64,000 bases of DNA from Hyphomonadaceae bacterium BRH_c29 (GCA_000961695.1 LADW01000032.1:62001-126000); one strand, 5' to 3'. Shown: positions 9,658 to 20,632, numbered from the stretch's first letter. Notes: generated by a model from the sequence alone, not told the origin. A program made the numbers and translations.

Positions 9658-10817
9658 CGGGTTTCGATCTGTTCCAACTCGCTATCGGGCGGCGTGTCCC
9701 AGTGAATGTGCCGGCCATCCAGTACGACAATATTGTCGCGGCTGATAATCGTCGCGTTCGTCTGGAAGCCCAGAAGCTGCTTGGTCGGGATGTCCTTGTT
9801 CCGGGCCAGGATCAGCGTCTCTTCCGCTGTGAAATTGGCGAGGCCGCGCGCCCGTTCGTTCCCGTTATCGTCATAGATGTGCAAGACGTCGCCGCGCACG
9901 AACGTGCCCTGAATGGACTGAATGTCTTCCCGCAACACACCGCGTTCCTTGCGGCAAAGCGCATCGGCGCAGGCTTCAGAGACGACGAGGCTGCCAGCCA
10001 TCTGAAGGCGGTCCGTCAGCCAGGCTGTCCAGTCTGAAGCCGGCTTCGCATTGGCGATGCATCTCGTGTGTTTGCGTGTGCCGTCCAGCAGGGACATGAC
10101 GGGCCGTTCGGCTTCGCCATTCCCGATAATCGTGGTGCAGCCGGCATTCTGGGCCATGTTCGCGGCCTGCATCTTGGTCAGCATGCCTCCGCTGCCGAGG
10201 CTGCTGACACCCTTCGTCACTTCCAGGAACTCGGTCACATCATTGACCGTCTCGACAAGCTCGGCGCCCGGTTCGGATGGGTCGCGTGTGTAGAGGCCGT
10301 CAACGCAGGTCAGGATTACCAGCGTTTCGGCTTGCACCATCTGAGCAACTTTTGCGGCGAGGCGGTCATTGTCGCCGACGCGGATTTCTTCGGTCGTTAT
10401 GGAATCGTTCTCGTTGACGATAGGTGTAATACCGGCCTGAAGCAGTCTGTGCACTGTGTTTTTGGTGTTCAGGAAGCGGCGGCGGTCTTCCAGGTCTCTC
10501 AGCGTGACCAAAACCTGCGCGATGTCGAACCCGAACTCATGCGCAACCTGTTTGTAGGCATTCAGAAGAATCGGCATACCGCACGCCGCCGCCGCCTGCT
10601 TGTCGCGAAGGCCCGCGGTCTCCGGCGTTTCGCCAATCGTGCTCAGCCCAAGCGCGACGGCGCCAGACGAGCAGATCAGCACTTCGTATCCATCGTCGCG
10701 AAGGTCTTTCACATCGCTCAGCAGCTGCTGGATGAATGCCCACCGAGGGGTGAGCAATTCCGAATTTGCCAGCAGGCTGGATCCGATCTTTATGACGATA
10801 CGCTTCGATTTTGGCAC
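9654..10817 (-). CDS. proB: Glutamate 5-kinase with C-terminal PUA domain
   Basis: KRIVIKIGSSLLAN..., VNENDSITTEEIRVGDNDRLAAKVA, GSGGMLTKMQAA; PUA-like C-terminus. Confidence 0.95.
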   Translation of the reverse strand: MPKSKRIVIKIGSSLLANSELLTPRWAFIQQLLSDVKDLRDDGYEVLICSSGAVALGLSTIGETPETAGLRDKQAAAACGMPILLNAYKQVAHEFGFDIAQVLVTLRDLEDRRRFLNTKNTVHRLLQAGITPIVNENDSITTEEIRVGDNDRLAAKVAQMVQAETLVILTCVDGLYTRDPSEPGAELVETVNDVTEFLEVTKGVSSLGSGGMLTKMQAANMAQNAGCTTIIGNGEAERPVMSLLDGTRKHTRCIANAKPASDWTAWLTDRLQMAGSLVVSEACADALCRKERGVLREDIQSIQGTFVRGDVLHIYDDNGNERARGLANFTAEETLILARNKDIPTKQLLGFQTNATIISRDNIVVLDGRHIHWDTPPDSELEQIETR

Positions 10818-11063
10818 GAATGCCTCCTTTATTTTTGAGGCTACGACCTAGGCTGCGTCGGGGCATTTCGCAATGCAATTAGAGCACAAAGTATTAAGCT
10901 CAACGCATGTGACGCCGCCTCGGGTCTGAAATAATGGAACATTCTCCATATGTAGCCGTTCCAGGTATGGCATTTCAAGATTTGCCAAAGAAGCTCCTGA
11001 CTTAATAATTTGAATTCTAAATAAAATGAACATATGTCGGGGGCGTTAATCCAAGGAGATTCT

Positions 11064-11843
11064 ATGCGCGTATTGATGATTGGCTGTGGAAACATGGGAG
11101 CCTCGCTGCTCACCCGCTGGGTGGAGCTGCCTGGCACATCCTTTTCGGTCGTCGATCCCGCAACCAATTTCTCTGATCCGCGTGTAAAGATCTTCAGATC
11201 CGCAGATACTGTCGAGGGCGATGCGTTCGACTTGCTGGTCATTGCGGTCAAACCACAGATGATCGCGGACGCCATGCCGGCATACTTGAAGCTGGTACGG
11301 GTCGATGCGCCCGCCTTGTCCATTGCTGCGGGTGTTTCCTGCGCGAGGCTGGAATCAGTCGTGGGTCCGCGTCCGATCATCCGTGTAATGCCAAACCTGC
11401 CTGCGAAGATCGGCAAAGGGGTCAGCGGTGTCTACTTCAACGCAAACACGTCAGACGCTGAAAAAGACAAGACGCGCGAGATGATGCGCGCCGCAGGTGC
11501 TGTTGTCGAAGTCGATGACGAGGATGGCCTCGATCGTGTGACTGCCGTTGCAGGCAGTGGCCCCGGATATGTCTTCGAAATCGCACGGGCCTATGTCGAG
11601 GCCGCAAAGAAACTCGGATTCGGAGACGAACAGGCGCGTACGCTCGTGCTTGGCACCCTTGCGGGCGCTGTGGAAATGGCGGCTGGCAGCACGGATGACC
11701 TTGCTGACATGCGCAACGCCGTGACCAGCAAGGCCGGGACGACCGAGGCGGGCCTGAATGCCCTCAACGGAGACGGGCATCTCTCGAAACTGATGGAAGC
11801 AGCGACCCAGGCTGCGTATGAGCGCGCCGTCGAGCTGCGCTGA
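11064..11843 (+). CDS. proC: Pyrroline-5-carboxylate reductase
   Basis: [69 protein letters not shown] upstream of 11064. Confidence 0.95.
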   Translation: MRVLMIGCGNMGASLLTRWVELPGTSFSVVDPATNFSDPRVKIFRSADTVEGDAFDLLVIAVKPQMIADAMPAYLKLVRVDAPALSIAAGVSCARLESVVGPRPIIRVMPNLPAKIGKGVSGVYFNANTSDAEKDKTREMMRAAGAVVEVDDEDGLDRVTAVAGSGPGYVFEIARAYVEAAKKLGFGDEQARTLVLGTLAGAVEMAAGSTDDLADMRNAVTSKAGTTEAGLNALNGDGHLSKLMEAATQAAYERAVELR

Positions 11844-11881
11844 TCCATCTGCAACCTGAAACTCAGATAAACGGACAAGCT

Positions 11882-13144
11882 ATGACCAGCCCGGAAAGCA
11901 AAGCGACAGCGCACGTCAGAGAGCTCTGCGAACGCGCGAAGTCTGCGGCGCGCGTGATCGCCGCCGCGACAACAGACCAAAAGAACAAAGCCCTCACCGA
12001 AGCTGCCGCCATGCTGCGGGCGCGTATGAGTGATGTGCTCAGGGCCAACGCGAAAGACGTGGCCGAAGTAGCAGGCAAGAAGCCTGAGGCCTTCATAGAT
12101 CGTCTGACGCTGACCGAAGAGCGTATCGAAGCGATGGCTTCCGCGCTGGAAGAGATCGCGAAATTGCCTGACCCAGTCGGGCGTATCCTTGCGGAGTTCA
12201 ACCGTCCCAACGGTTTGAAGATTGAGCGCGTTGCGTGCCCCATCGGTGTGATCGGAATGATTTACGAGTCCCGTCCAAATGTCGGGGCAGATGCAAGCGC
12301 GCTTTGCCTGAAATCCGGCAACGCGATCATCTTGCGGGGAGGGGCCGAGAGCCGAGAATCCACGCAAGTGATTGTGGACTGCATGCAGGCGGGCCTGAAA
12401 GCAGCGGGTTTGCCGGTGGATGCTGTACAGACGGTCCAGACGACGAACCGGGCCGCCGTGACTGCGCTGCTCAACGCTGTTGGCTATGTTGACCTGGTCA
12501 TCCCGCGCGGTGGCCGTGGTCTGGTTGAACTTATCCGTAATGAAGCAAAGGTGCCGACGCTGCTGCACCTGGACGGCAATTGCCATAGCTACATCCACGA
12601 GGCCGCCGACATCGAAAAGGCCGTTCGCGTTATTCAGAATGCGAAACTGCGCCGGACGGGCATCTGCGGGGCAACGGAAAGTGTGGTCGTTGACCGTTCC
12701 ATTGCGGCCAAGGCCATCCCGGCTTTGTCCAACAAGCTGCAGGATTGCGAAATCCGCGGCGATGCAGACGCTTGTGCCATCGATAGCCGCATCGTACCGG
12801 CCAGCGAAGAAGACTGGGATCAGGAATATCTCGACAAGATCATCTCGGTCAGGACCGTGGACGGGCTGGGCGAAGCCATCGACTTCATCAGCGCGCACTC
12901 GTCCGGGCATACAGATGCCATCATGACCGAGGATGTGGACGTGGCGCGCCGCTTCCTGACGGCTATCGACAGCGCCGTTGTCATGCACAATGCGTCGACC
13001 CAGTTCTCGGACGGGGGCGAGTTCGGCATGGGGGCCGAAATCGGTATTGCGACGGGCAAGATGCATGCGCGTGGCCCGGTGGGCCTTGAGCAACTGACCA
13101 GTTTCAAATACCTCGTGCATGGGGATGGTCAGGTACGTAGCTGA
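11882..13144 (+). CDS. proA: Gamma-glutamyl phosphate reductase
   Basis: [60 protein letters not shown]. Confidence 0.95.
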   Translation: MTSPESKATAHVRELCERAKSAARVIAAATTDQKNKALTEAAAMLRARMSDVLRANAKDVAEVAGKKPEAFIDRLTLTEERIEAMASALEEIAKLPDPVGRILAEFNRPNGLKIERVACPIGVIGMIYESRPNVGADASALCLKSGNAIILRGGAESRESTQVIVDCMQAGLKAAGLPVDAVQTVQTTNRAAVTALLNAVGYVDLVIPRGGRGLVELIRNEAKVPTLLHLDGNCHSYIHEAADIEKAVRVIQNAKLRRTGICGATESVVVDRSIAAKAIPALSNKLQDCEIRGDADACAIDSRIVPASEEDWDQEYLDKIISVRTVDGLGEAIDFISAHSSGHTDAIMTEDVDVARRFLTAIDSAVVMHNASTQFSDGGEFGMGAEIGIATGKMHARGPVGLEQLTSFKYLVHGDGQVRS

Positions 13145-13212
13145 TCCAACTGATTTTAGAGCGTTTGCTGCGACAGCGCAGACGGCAATTATCATAAGAA
13201 AAAGCGGGCACC

Positions 13213-14733
13213 ATGAATCACGAAGCTCTTATCTCTCTCGCCATCTATTTTGTGCTGATGCTTGCAATCGGCCTCTATGCCTATCGCAAGTCCACCAGCG
13301 ACGTTTCCGAATACATGCTGGGCGGGCGGAAATTGCACCCGGCCGTGGGGGCGCTGTCGGCGGGCGCATCGGATATGAGCGGCTGGATGCTGATGGGCCT
13401 TCCGGGGGCAATCTTTGTCTCGGGGCTCAGCGCAGCCTGGATCGCTGTCGGCCTCATCATCGGGGCCTATCTGAACTATCGTTTCGTCGCCCCACGCCTG
13501 CGCGTCTATACCGAGATGGCGGATGACGCGATCACGATCCCGGACTTTTTCGAGAAACGCTTCCACGACAAGTCGCACGCGCTTCGCGTTCTGTCGTCCA
13601 TCGTGATTGTGATCTTCTTTACGCTGTATACGTCCGCCGGCATTGTCGCCGGTGGCAAACTGTTTGAAGCCTCGTTCGGGCTGGACTACCAGCTGGGGCT
13701 CTTCCTCACCGCAGGTGTTGTGGTCGCTTACACCCTGTTTGGCGGCTTCCTCGCGGTCAGCCTGACCGACTTCGTGCAGGGTTGTATCATGTTCCTGGCG
13801 CTGGTCCTGGTACCGGTGGTCACATATTTCGTTCTGAAGAACGAAGGTGACTGGGCGCCAGCTGCTGCGTCGGTTGATCCTGGTTACTTCGGGTTCTGGC
13901 CCAAGGGCATGACCATTATGGGAGTCATCTCACTGTTGGCCTGGGGGCTCGGCTATTTCGGTCAGCCGCATATCATTGTCCGCTTCATGGCGATCCGCTC
14001 CCTCAAGGACATCGCGACGGCGCGCTATATCGGCATGAGTTGGATGATCGTGACCGTCATCGGTGCTGTCCTGACCGGCATCATGGGCTACGCCTATGCC
14101 TATGCGCACGGCATTGCTGTCGACGACCCGGAGACCATTTTTATCATCCTGTCGCAGGTTCTGTTCCATCCGCTGGTCGCGGGCTTCCTGCTGGCCGCCA
14201 TTCTGGCCGCGATCATGAGCACGATCTCGTCCCAGCTGCTGGTCTCCTCCAGCTCGCTGACAGAGGACTTCTACAAGACCTTCCTGCGCAAGGAAGCGAG
14301 CCAGGGCGAACTCGTTCTGGTCGGTCGCATCTCGGTTCTCGTTGTCTCTCTCGTTGCCATCGGGCTGGCGTTCGACAGGTCGAGCAACATCCTGTCCCTG
14401 GTGAGTAATGCCTGGGCCGGTTTTGGTGCAGCCTTCGGACCGCTCGTTCTCCTCAGCCTGTATTGGCGGGGTCTGACGCGGGATGGCGCCTTGGCGGGCA
14501 TGATTGTCGGTGCCGTAACTGTGCTGTTCTGGCTCTACGCACCGATCGAGATTGATGGCAAATCTCTGTCCACCATCATCTACGAGATCATACCAGGCTT
14601 CTTCCTGGGTGGCGCGGCGGCCATTGCGGTCAGCCTGTTCGGCCGGAACGTGAAGCCGCATGTTGTGACGCGCTACGGTGAAATGGAAAAGGTCATGAAC
14701 GACCATTTCGATGCCACCACTGAGAAACAATAG
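13213..14733 (+). CDS. putP: Sodium/proline symporter
   Basis: SSS family: YMLGGRKLHPAVGALSAGASDMSGWMLMGLPGA, GWGLGYFGQPHIIVRFMAI-like segment; next to proC-proA. Confidence 0.93.
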   Translation: MNHEALISLAIYFVLMLAIGLYAYRKSTSDVSEYMLGGRKLHPAVGALSAGASDMSGWMLMGLPGAIFVSGLSAAWIAVGLIIGAYLNYRFVAPRLRVYTEMADDAITIPDFFEKRFHDKSHALRVLSSIVIVIFFTLYTSAGIVAGGKLFEASFGLDYQLGLFLTAGVVVAYTLFGGFLAVSLTDFVQGCIMFLALVLVPVVTYFVLKNEGDWAPAAASVDPGYFGFWPKGMTIMGVISLLAWGLGYFGQPHIIVRFMAIRSLKDIATARYIGMSWMIVTVIGAVLTGIMGYAYAYAHGIAVDDPETIFIILSQVLFHPLVAGFLLAAILAAIMSTISSQLLVSSSSLTEDFYKTFLRKEASQGELVLVGRISVLVVSLVAIGLAFDRSSNILSLVSNAWAGFGAAFGPLVLLSLYWRGLTRDGALAGMIVGAVTVLFWLYAPIEIDGKSLSTIIYEIIPGFFLGGAAAIAVSLFGRNVKPHVVTRYGEMEKVMNDHFDATTEKQ

Positions 14734-14866
14734 CGCGAGTATAAGCAGCTCAGGCGGGCTTATCGCAATCGAGATTCGGAGCGGGCGGAACAGAGGCACA
14801 TAATCGGGAAGACGATCTTCTGATGGCGTATCGATGTTGCGTCTGTGGTCGCGGGTCGCAAACAAC

Positions 14867-14905
14867 AAATGCCCGAACCTGACAGTCTGTCAGACTCGGG
14901 CATTT
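14867..14905. terminator. Bidirectional hairpin between putP and PHP phosphodiesterase
   Basis: AAATGCCCGA-ac-CTGACA-gtc-TGTCAG-ac-TCGGGCATTT, complementary arms, in the intergenic space of convergent genes. Confidence 0.85.
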
Positions 14906-14932
14906 GACCGGTTGATCTGCCTGTAAAGTGTA

Positions 14933-16072
14933 CTATTTCTCGCCGGCAGGGATCAGCGATCTGAGTTCCATGACCAGTGGCGTCCGGAAGCCGACCTGAG
15001 CGTTGGCGACCTCGAATTTCAGGGCAATGTCTGCTTCAATCCCCTTCATCCGAACCGCGACAGGCGTACGGCTTTCGCGCTTTGCATAGACGGCATCGCC
15101 CGTGTTCTGGAAGGTTTCGTCGCTCATGTTTATGAGCGTGAAGTCAATCGGACATGCATTGACGATATCAACGTTCAAGACGGTGTATTTGCCGTCAAAT
15201 GCCTCCGGTACAAGGCTCAGACAGCCCCCGACAAATGCCTTCATATTGTCTTCCCGGCCGAGCAGGTCATTGTGCGACCAGGCAACGGTGTTTCCATCCA
15301 GCAGGGCCTGTTTGAATGCGGCTTGTGAGCGGTCTTTCGAGAGAACAAGGGTCATGGGCCGGTGCCCGCCCGTGCCGGCATTATGGGTCCAGTCGACCAG
15401 GCCGTGAATGTCCGACGTCCCCAGGACTGTCAGATGATTGTCGAGCGCGATCTGCAGGGCATGCTCAGAATGACCGTCAAGCGTTCCATTGATGACTTCG
15501 AGGCCTTGCAGCAGACCTTCCTTGATCAGGTCCTTGTGATAGTCGGTCAACCGGGCGATGCCGTCGGGCGACTGCGGCAACCAGTTCGGGTGATTGAGGA
15601 AGACAAAGGCCCCCTGCGCTCTGGCCGCTTTCATCGCGTCCTTTGGATCATCGACCAGAAGCGCATTTGCGTCCTTCAGGAAGATCGCGTTGATGTGGCC
15701 ATGGGGCGGGCCACGGGTCACTTCGGCACCGTTGATGATCATCAGATCATCGTATTCAGCCTTGCTGGCCTTCTCGCTGGCGATTTCATAAGAGCGGTTC
15801 CGGTCAGGGTGCGGAATATCGGCTTTGTGCGGCTGATGCTCGAGGTGCTCGGTGACGGCCATGAATTCGAGACCGTCACGATGCGCTTCCGCTGCGCGGA
15901 GGGATGGCCATACCTCACCATCCGAAAAGACAGAGTGGGTGTGGAGGTCAGCGGCCAGGACAACACGTCCGTCTGGCGTATCCGGAAAGTCCACGGCGCG
16001 TTCGTGAGCCAGGGCTGGCAGCGTGAGAAACGTACCGGCGAGCAGCGCCGATGTCAGTTTGGTTTTCATCAT
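14933..16072 (-). CDS. PHP-domain phosphodiesterase (Sb-PDE-like), secreted
   Basis: Signal peptide MMKTKLTSALLAGTFLTLPALA; PHP motifs AADLHTHSVFSDGEVWPS, AVTEHLEHQPHKADIPHPDRNRSYEIA, FLNHPNW, SDIHGL. Confidence 0.85.
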   Translation of the reverse strand: MMKTKLTSALLAGTFLTLPALAHERAVDFPDTPDGRVVLAADLHTHSVFSDGEVWPSLRAAEAHRDGLEFMAVTEHLEHQPHKADIPHPDRNRSYEIASEKASKAEYDDLMIINGAEVTRGPPHGHINAIFLKDANALLVDDPKDAMKAARAQGAFVFLNHPNWLPQSPDGIARLTDYHKDLIKEGLLQGLEVINGTLDGHSEHALQIALDNHLTVLGTSDIHGLVDWTHNAGTGGHRPMTLVLSKDRSQAAFKQALLDGNTVAWSHNDLLGREDNMKAFVGGCLSLVPEAFDGKYTVLNVDIVNACPIDFTLINMSDETFQNTGDAVYAKRESRTPVAVRMKGIEADIALKFEVANAQVGFRTPLVMELRSLIPAGEK

Positions 16073-16125
16073 GAATCCCTTTCGTCTGGGAGAGAAGAAC
16101 ACATCACCCTCACATGAGGATGACG

Positions 16126-17649
16126 TCACATATCTTTCGTGCGCACCTCGGTATCTGTCGTGACCAGAGAGTCCGGACGTCCGGAATCCTCGACAATGCG
16201 GAACTCGGCTTGGCAATTGTCCTTGGTAAATGTGGCGCGCAGGTATCCCCGCTTTTTGCCATTCAGATAGGAGACATGCGGATTGGCGTCGCGCACGATC
16301 TCCATGTCGCGTGCCCAGGGACAGGAGGACGAGATCGAGCTGCCGACCAATTCGTGTCCCACGCGGCGTGACGTCTGATCAAACGGCGTCTCATAGACTG
16401 TCGAGGCCATTGCCGTGTGCCAGTCGCCGGTCAGGAAAACCGGATTGGACACACCATCGGCCAGTGTCTCGGACAAGCGCTTGCGCGCGGCCGGGTAGCC
16501 GTCCCAGCTGTCCATATTGGTCACCGGTGCCTCAGTGTAGCGATACGGCGTATACCACACTTGTGTTGCGATCACATTGAACGGAGCGGGTGAGGTCTTC
16601 AGCGAGTTTGTCAGCCAGGCCTCCTGCGCGGCACCCATCATCGTGCGTTCCGGATCCAGCGCCTCGTCGCAAAGGGGTTTGCGGCCATCCCCGCAAGGTT
16701 GATCGGATCGGAACTGCCGCGTGTCGAGCAGGTGAATGAGCGCGGGACCCATATGGTACTTTCCATACAGCTGAAGGGTCGCTCTCATCTTGTGAAAAGT
16801 GGGTGGGGCCTCGATGGGCATGTGTTCATAATACGCTTTGAACGCAGCATATCTCCTGATCTGAAACTCAAGCGGTGTCTGCTTTTCCGGATCTTGTGGT
16901 GTATCGGAGGCCCAGTTATTGTCGACCTCGTGATCGTCCATAGCGACAATCCATGGGGCCACCGCATGAGCCGCCTGCAGGTGCGGGTCGGAGCGGTAGA
17001 GCGCGTGACGGTTGCGGTAATCCCATAGCGTGGTGATTTCATTGCTGTTGTGCTGGCGGACGATTTCGAACAGGCGCCGCTCGCCGCCGCCGACATCACG
17101 CATTTGGGCGCCCAGTGCCGAGATTCCGCCTTCGTAGATATAGTCACCGGTATGGATCACGCAGTCCGGTACCCATTCGGCCATGTCGCGATAGGCGGCG
17201 TAGTATCCGGTTTCGTAGTGCTGGCAGCTGGCCAGTGCGACCCTGGCTTCGGGTGCATTCGGGTCTGTTGTGCGGGTGCGGCCAATGACACTTTCCTCAT
17301 CGCCATAGTAGAATTGATAGAAGTATTCCCGGCCTGGTTTCAGGCCTGTCACCTTGTAGTGAACCGAGTGGGCGTCTTCATCCGACGTGCGGACGATTTC
17401 GTCCCGTACTGTGTTACGCATGGCTTCATCCGTGCACACGCGAACGCGGATTTCGGCAATACCGGCTGGCATGCCGCCGCCATTCAACGGATCAGGCGCC
17501 AGACGGGTCCACAGGATGAAGCCATCCAGCTTCGGTGTGCCGGAGGCGACCCCCAGCGTGAAGTGCGGTTTGCCCCCTTGGGCATAGGCCATTTTGGGCA
17601 GCCAGAGTGCCGCGCTGGTAGAGGCCAGGAACAGACGTCGGGAAAACAT
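16126..17649 (-). CDS. PhoD-family alkaline phosphatase/phosphodiesterase, Tat-type signal
   Basis: SRRLFLASTSAALWLP; FTLGVASGTPKLDGFILWTRLAP, HTGDYIYEGG, DDHEVDNNWA, FLTGDWHTAMAS. Confidence 0.92.
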   Translation of the reverse strand: MFSRRLFLASTSAALWLPKMAYAQGGKPHFTLGVASGTPKLDGFILWTRLAPDPLNGGGMPAGIAEIRVRVCTDEAMRNTVRDEIVRTSDEDAHSVHYKVTGLKPGREYFYQFYYGDEESVIGRTRTTDPNAPEARVALASCQHYETGYYAAYRDMAEWVPDCVIHTGDYIYEGGISALGAQMRDVGGGERRLFEIVRQHNSNEITTLWDYRNRHALYRSDPHLQAAHAVAPWIVAMDDHEVDNNWASDTPQDPEKQTPLEFQIRRYAAFKAYYEHMPIEAPPTFHKMRATLQLYGKYHMGPALIHLLDTRQFRSDQPCGDGRKPLCDEALDPERTMMGAAQEAWLTNSLKTSPAPFNVIATQVWYTPYRYTEAPVTNMDSWDGYPAARKRLSETLADGVSNPVFLTGDWHTAMASTVYETPFDQTSRRVGHELVGSSISSSCPWARDMEIVRDANPHVSYLNGKKRGYLRATFTKDNCQAEFRIVEDSGRPDSLVTTDTEVRTKDM

Positions 17650-17730
17650 GAGTCACCTCAGCAGGATCATGATGGGACAAAGGGCGGGTGGGGCATGCGA
17701 CTTGGAAAGCGGCCTGCGCCGGAAATAAGG

Positions 17731-17766
17731 AAGACCCGACCAGTGGGGAAAAACTGGCCGGGTCTT
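17731..17766 (-). terminator. Terminator of the downstream TonB receptor
   Basis: AAGACCCG-a-CCAGT-ggggaaaa-ACTGG-c-CGGGTCTT just past the receptor stop codon. Confidence 0.8.
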
Positions 17767-17774
17767 GAGTGCGG

Positions 17775-20444
17775 TTAGAACGAATATTCGTACTGGATCC
17801 AGAAGGATCGCGGTTTACCGTTCCAGCCGTACTGCCGGTAATAGGCGCTGTCATTCGGGCCGATCTCGCCCCGGATGGCTGCCCGGTCACGTGAGTAGCT
17901 GGAGCCACCAGAGGCCCGTTCGAAATAATCCTCGCCGAGAAGGTTCACACCGCGGATCAGGATGCGGTGCTGGTTCTCATCGCCCAGGAAGTACTGGACT
18001 GAGCCGTTGAGGACGAAATAGTCACCGAAGTTCAGGTCTTCCACGACCCGCTTTCCGTTGGCATCAACCATTCGGGCAAGGCTGGTGCCGGCATAGGCCC
18101 ATTCCGGCCCTTGGAAGCGCGGATTGAGCGAGAAGATCCATTTATCGTTCGGGGTGTAGGACATGAGGCCCGAAAGGGTCCATTCCGGACGCTCCGAAGA
18201 CTGACGGAGTTTGGCGCTGCCTGCGCGGCCGGGAACGACATAGTCAAGATCAGTTGTCGTTCCGTCAAGGCGGGCAAACGTACCTTCGACCGGGTTCGGC
18301 TCCAGCGATTCCATGTCGGTGTAGCTGAAGTCAGCTTGCCATTTGTCGAAGTCGAACGCGACGTCGATGGTCAGGCCCTGGATGTCCTGCTGGGCAAGGG
18401 CATTGACGGCCACCGATTCACTGGGATCGGAAAGGCCTTTGGCCGCCGTCGCGCAAAATTCGTTCGGCGCAATGATACTGCGGCGAGCCTGCTGGATGGC
18501 GGTCGTATCATTGGTCAAATTGTTGAACAGCGGGTTGGCGACGTCGTTTGCGTATTCAAGGCAGACTGCACCGACGGCACGATTGGAGAACAGGTTGTTG
18601 ATCTCCGTCTTGAAGTAGCCGAGTTCGACGTTGTAAGTACCGCCGAAGATTTCCCCGTCGATACCCGCGCCGACATTGAACGCATCCACTTCCTGCGGCT
18701 TCAGGCCAGGGTTGATGTTTGCGCCGGCCCCGAAGGCGCCAATCTCGTCAATCTTCGGCAGGCTGTAGGAAGTACCGCCAGATGCACGGCCGTAGAAGCC
18801 GCCGCCGATGTTCTGACGCAGGCCGACTTTCCACACGGTCTGGTCGTCGAAATTGTCGTTGAAGTCCTGACGGCCTGCGAACGAACCGCTGAAGCCGTCG
18901 AGAACCGGTAAAGACAGGCGCAGGTCGCCATAGACGCCCGTGCTTGTCAGTTTGACATCCCGCACCCCGAAGGAATCGTCAGAATTGTCCTTGTAGCTTG
19001 TGTTCTGAACCCCCGCGACAACTTCGACATACTCGTTGAATGTGTAGGTCGCCCGAGCATTGAAGCCATAATCGACATAACCGGACTCCCGCTGGTCGGT
19101 CGTGCCGAAGCCTTTGGTGAGGCCGCCGTCGCCGAAGCTGGCGGTGGACTGGACGACATAGCCGATCGGTGCACCGATCGGGAACGGGTTCTCCAGGGTG
19201 CCATAGGGCTGGCCATAGAACGGGCTGTTTTTGTCCTGGTTGATGTAGAAGCTGCTGCCGCCGTTCCATTTGTCGTCTCCGGCGCTGCCGGCGTTTCCAT
19301 ACGGGTTGGTGACACAGCCTGCGGGCAGGCCGGGAATGGATGCTGCGAAGGCCTCATAGGCGGCTGCGGTCTTGAAGCTGGTGATGCCCTGACCAGACGC
19401 GATCGCCTGGATATCAGCCGGCAGGTCACCGAGGCGCGGGATCTGACAGATCCGGGCGTCGATTTCGTTGTTCTTCAGCTGCGGGTCCTGATAGTGGGCC
19501 TCGAAGTTGATCTTCAGCTTGTCACTGAAGCGGTGCTTAAACTCCGCATTATAGATCGGGAATTCCGTGAAGTTCGGCTGGAAGACCGTGCTTTCGGGAA
19601 ACGAGTCCCGGAAGTCGATTGTGGAATAGGAAGCGCCCAGGCGAAGTTCTGTTTCCGGGCCCATCTGCCAGAGATATTTGATGCCGAGGCTGTTATAGCT
19701 GTAAGGGAATTCGTGACGGCCGCCGAGGGCCAGCACATTGTCGCCATAGGCTTCCTTGCTGAACAGTTCGTGCGCATCGGTCTCGTAGGAGCGGCCAAAC
19801 ACGAGGATCGAGTGCTTGCCGTCCTTGTCGAGCGGGAAGGACATGTTCCCATACATCTCACGGGTCTTGAACGCGCCGGAATAGACGCCGAACTGGCCCT
19901 TTGTCGTGCCGTCCGGTTCCTTGGTGCGGACGCTGACAACGCCGAGACCGCCATTCGAACCGAAATAGAGGCTGTTGCCGCCGCGATAGACTTCGACGGT
20001 GTCGATCATGCGCGGGTCAATGGCGGTTGCGGGCCACAGGTCTTCCAGCGGGGAAGAGCGGTCGAAGAAAGGCACGCCATCGACAAGGAGAAGCGTGTCC
20101 CGGTCGGTGCCGCCATCTATACGGATGGTGAATTCGCCTTCGTCCGGCGAGTAACCTATGTTCGCGCCACGGATCAAGCCAGAGGCGAGTTCGCCGAAAT
20201 TGGTGAAGCCGCCGGTTTCGATCTCATCAGAGCTGATCAGCTGAACCTGGGTGCCGAACGCCGCGAAGTCGACGGCGATGTCAGAGGTCAGAGCATCGAC
20301 GGCCTGGCCTTCAACGCGGATTGTTTCAAGCCGGCGCGTATCTTCTCCATCCGCTTCCGGTTCAGCAATGGCGGCCTGGATAGCGGTCGACGCCATCAAT
20401 GCGCTCAAGCAGAATTTTATACTGCTGGTCAGTTTAAGTCTCAT
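17775..20444 (-). CDS. TonB-dependent receptor (phosphorus block)
   Basis: Signal peptide MRLKLTSSIKFCLSALMASTAIQAAIA, 'LETIRVEGQ' TonB box region, plug 'TLLLVDGVPFFDRS', C-terminal aromatic 'IQYEYSF'. Confidence 0.9.
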   Translation of the reverse strand: MRLKLTSSIKFCLSALMASTAIQAAIAEPEADGEDTRRLETIRVEGQAVDALTSDIAVDFAAFGTQVQLISSDEIETGGFTNFGELASGLIRGANIGYSPDEGEFTIRIDGGTDRDTLLLVDGVPFFDRSSPLEDLWPATAIDPRMIDTVEVYRGGNSLYFGSNGGLGVVSVRTKEPDGTTKGQFGVYSGAFKTREMYGNMSFPLDKDGKHSILVFGRSYETDAHELFSKEAYGDNVLALGGRHEFPYSYNSLGIKYLWQMGPETELRLGASYSTIDFRDSFPESTVFQPNFTEFPIYNAEFKHRFSDKLKINFEAHYQDPQLKNNEIDARICQIPRLGDLPADIQAIASGQGITSFKTAAAYEAFAASIPGLPAGCVTNPYGNAGSAGDDKWNGGSSFYINQDKNSPFYGQPYGTLENPFPIGAPIGYVVQSTASFGDGGLTKGFGTTDQRESGYVDYGFNARATYTFNEYVEVVAGVQNTSYKDNSDDSFGVRDVKLTSTGVYGDLRLSLPVLDGFSGSFAGRQDFNDNFDDQTVWKVGLRQNIGGGFYGRASGGTSYSLPKIDEIGAFGAGANINPGLKPQEVDAFNVGAGIDGEIFGGTYNVELGYFKTEINNLFSNRAVGAVCLEYANDVANPLFNNLTNDTTAIQQARRSIIAPNEFCATAAKGLSDPSESVAVNALAQQDIQGLTIDVAFDFDKWQADFSYTDMESLEPNPVEGTFARLDGTTTDLDYVVPGRAGSAKLRQSSERPEWTLSGLMSYTPNDKWIFSLNPRFQGPEWAYAGTSLARMVDANGKRVVEDLNFGDYFVLNGSVQYFLGDENQHRILIRGVNLLGEDYFERASGGSSYSRDRAAIRGEIGPNDSAYYRQYGWNGKPRSFWIQYEYSF

Positions 20445-20599
20445 AGCTGGTGTGTCTCCATCTAACCCCATCACCCGCCGGACATCGACGAGCCGGGCGC
20501 GGACGGCCGTTTGGTCCCTCCTCGCCACACCGCCGATTTAGACAGGCATCGCAACACTTCTGTGAAGTTTGAATAAAATTGGTATGAATAGTATTTACA

Positions 20600-20614
20600 A
20601 CAAACGTGGTTTGT
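20600..20614. promoter_or_regulatory. Palindrome ACAAAC-gtg-GTTTGT in divergent TonB receptor/HAD promoter region
   Basis: Perfect 6-3-6 inverted repeat read directly from sequence. Confidence 0.5.
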
Positions 20615-20615
20615 A

Positions 20616-20632
20616 ATTGAGGAAAACTCAAT
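20616..20632. promoter_or_regulatory. Candidate operator ATTGAG-gaaaa-CTCAAT
   Basis: Perfect inverted repeat with the same ATTGA-N7-TCAAT format as the site at 22363-22379. Confidence 0.55.

Noticed and set aside
11591-13195. 534-aa - ORF
   Set aside because: Antisense to proA and proC, which are unambiguous; long shadow ORFs are expected in GC-rich DNA.
14867-14905. CTGACAGTCTGTCAG as a possible Pho box for the phosphorus block
   Set aside because: It is the apex of a long terminator stem and does not match the CTGTCAT direct-repeat format.
19494-20465. 323-aa + ORF
   Set aside because: Antisense to TonB receptor signal peptide and plug.
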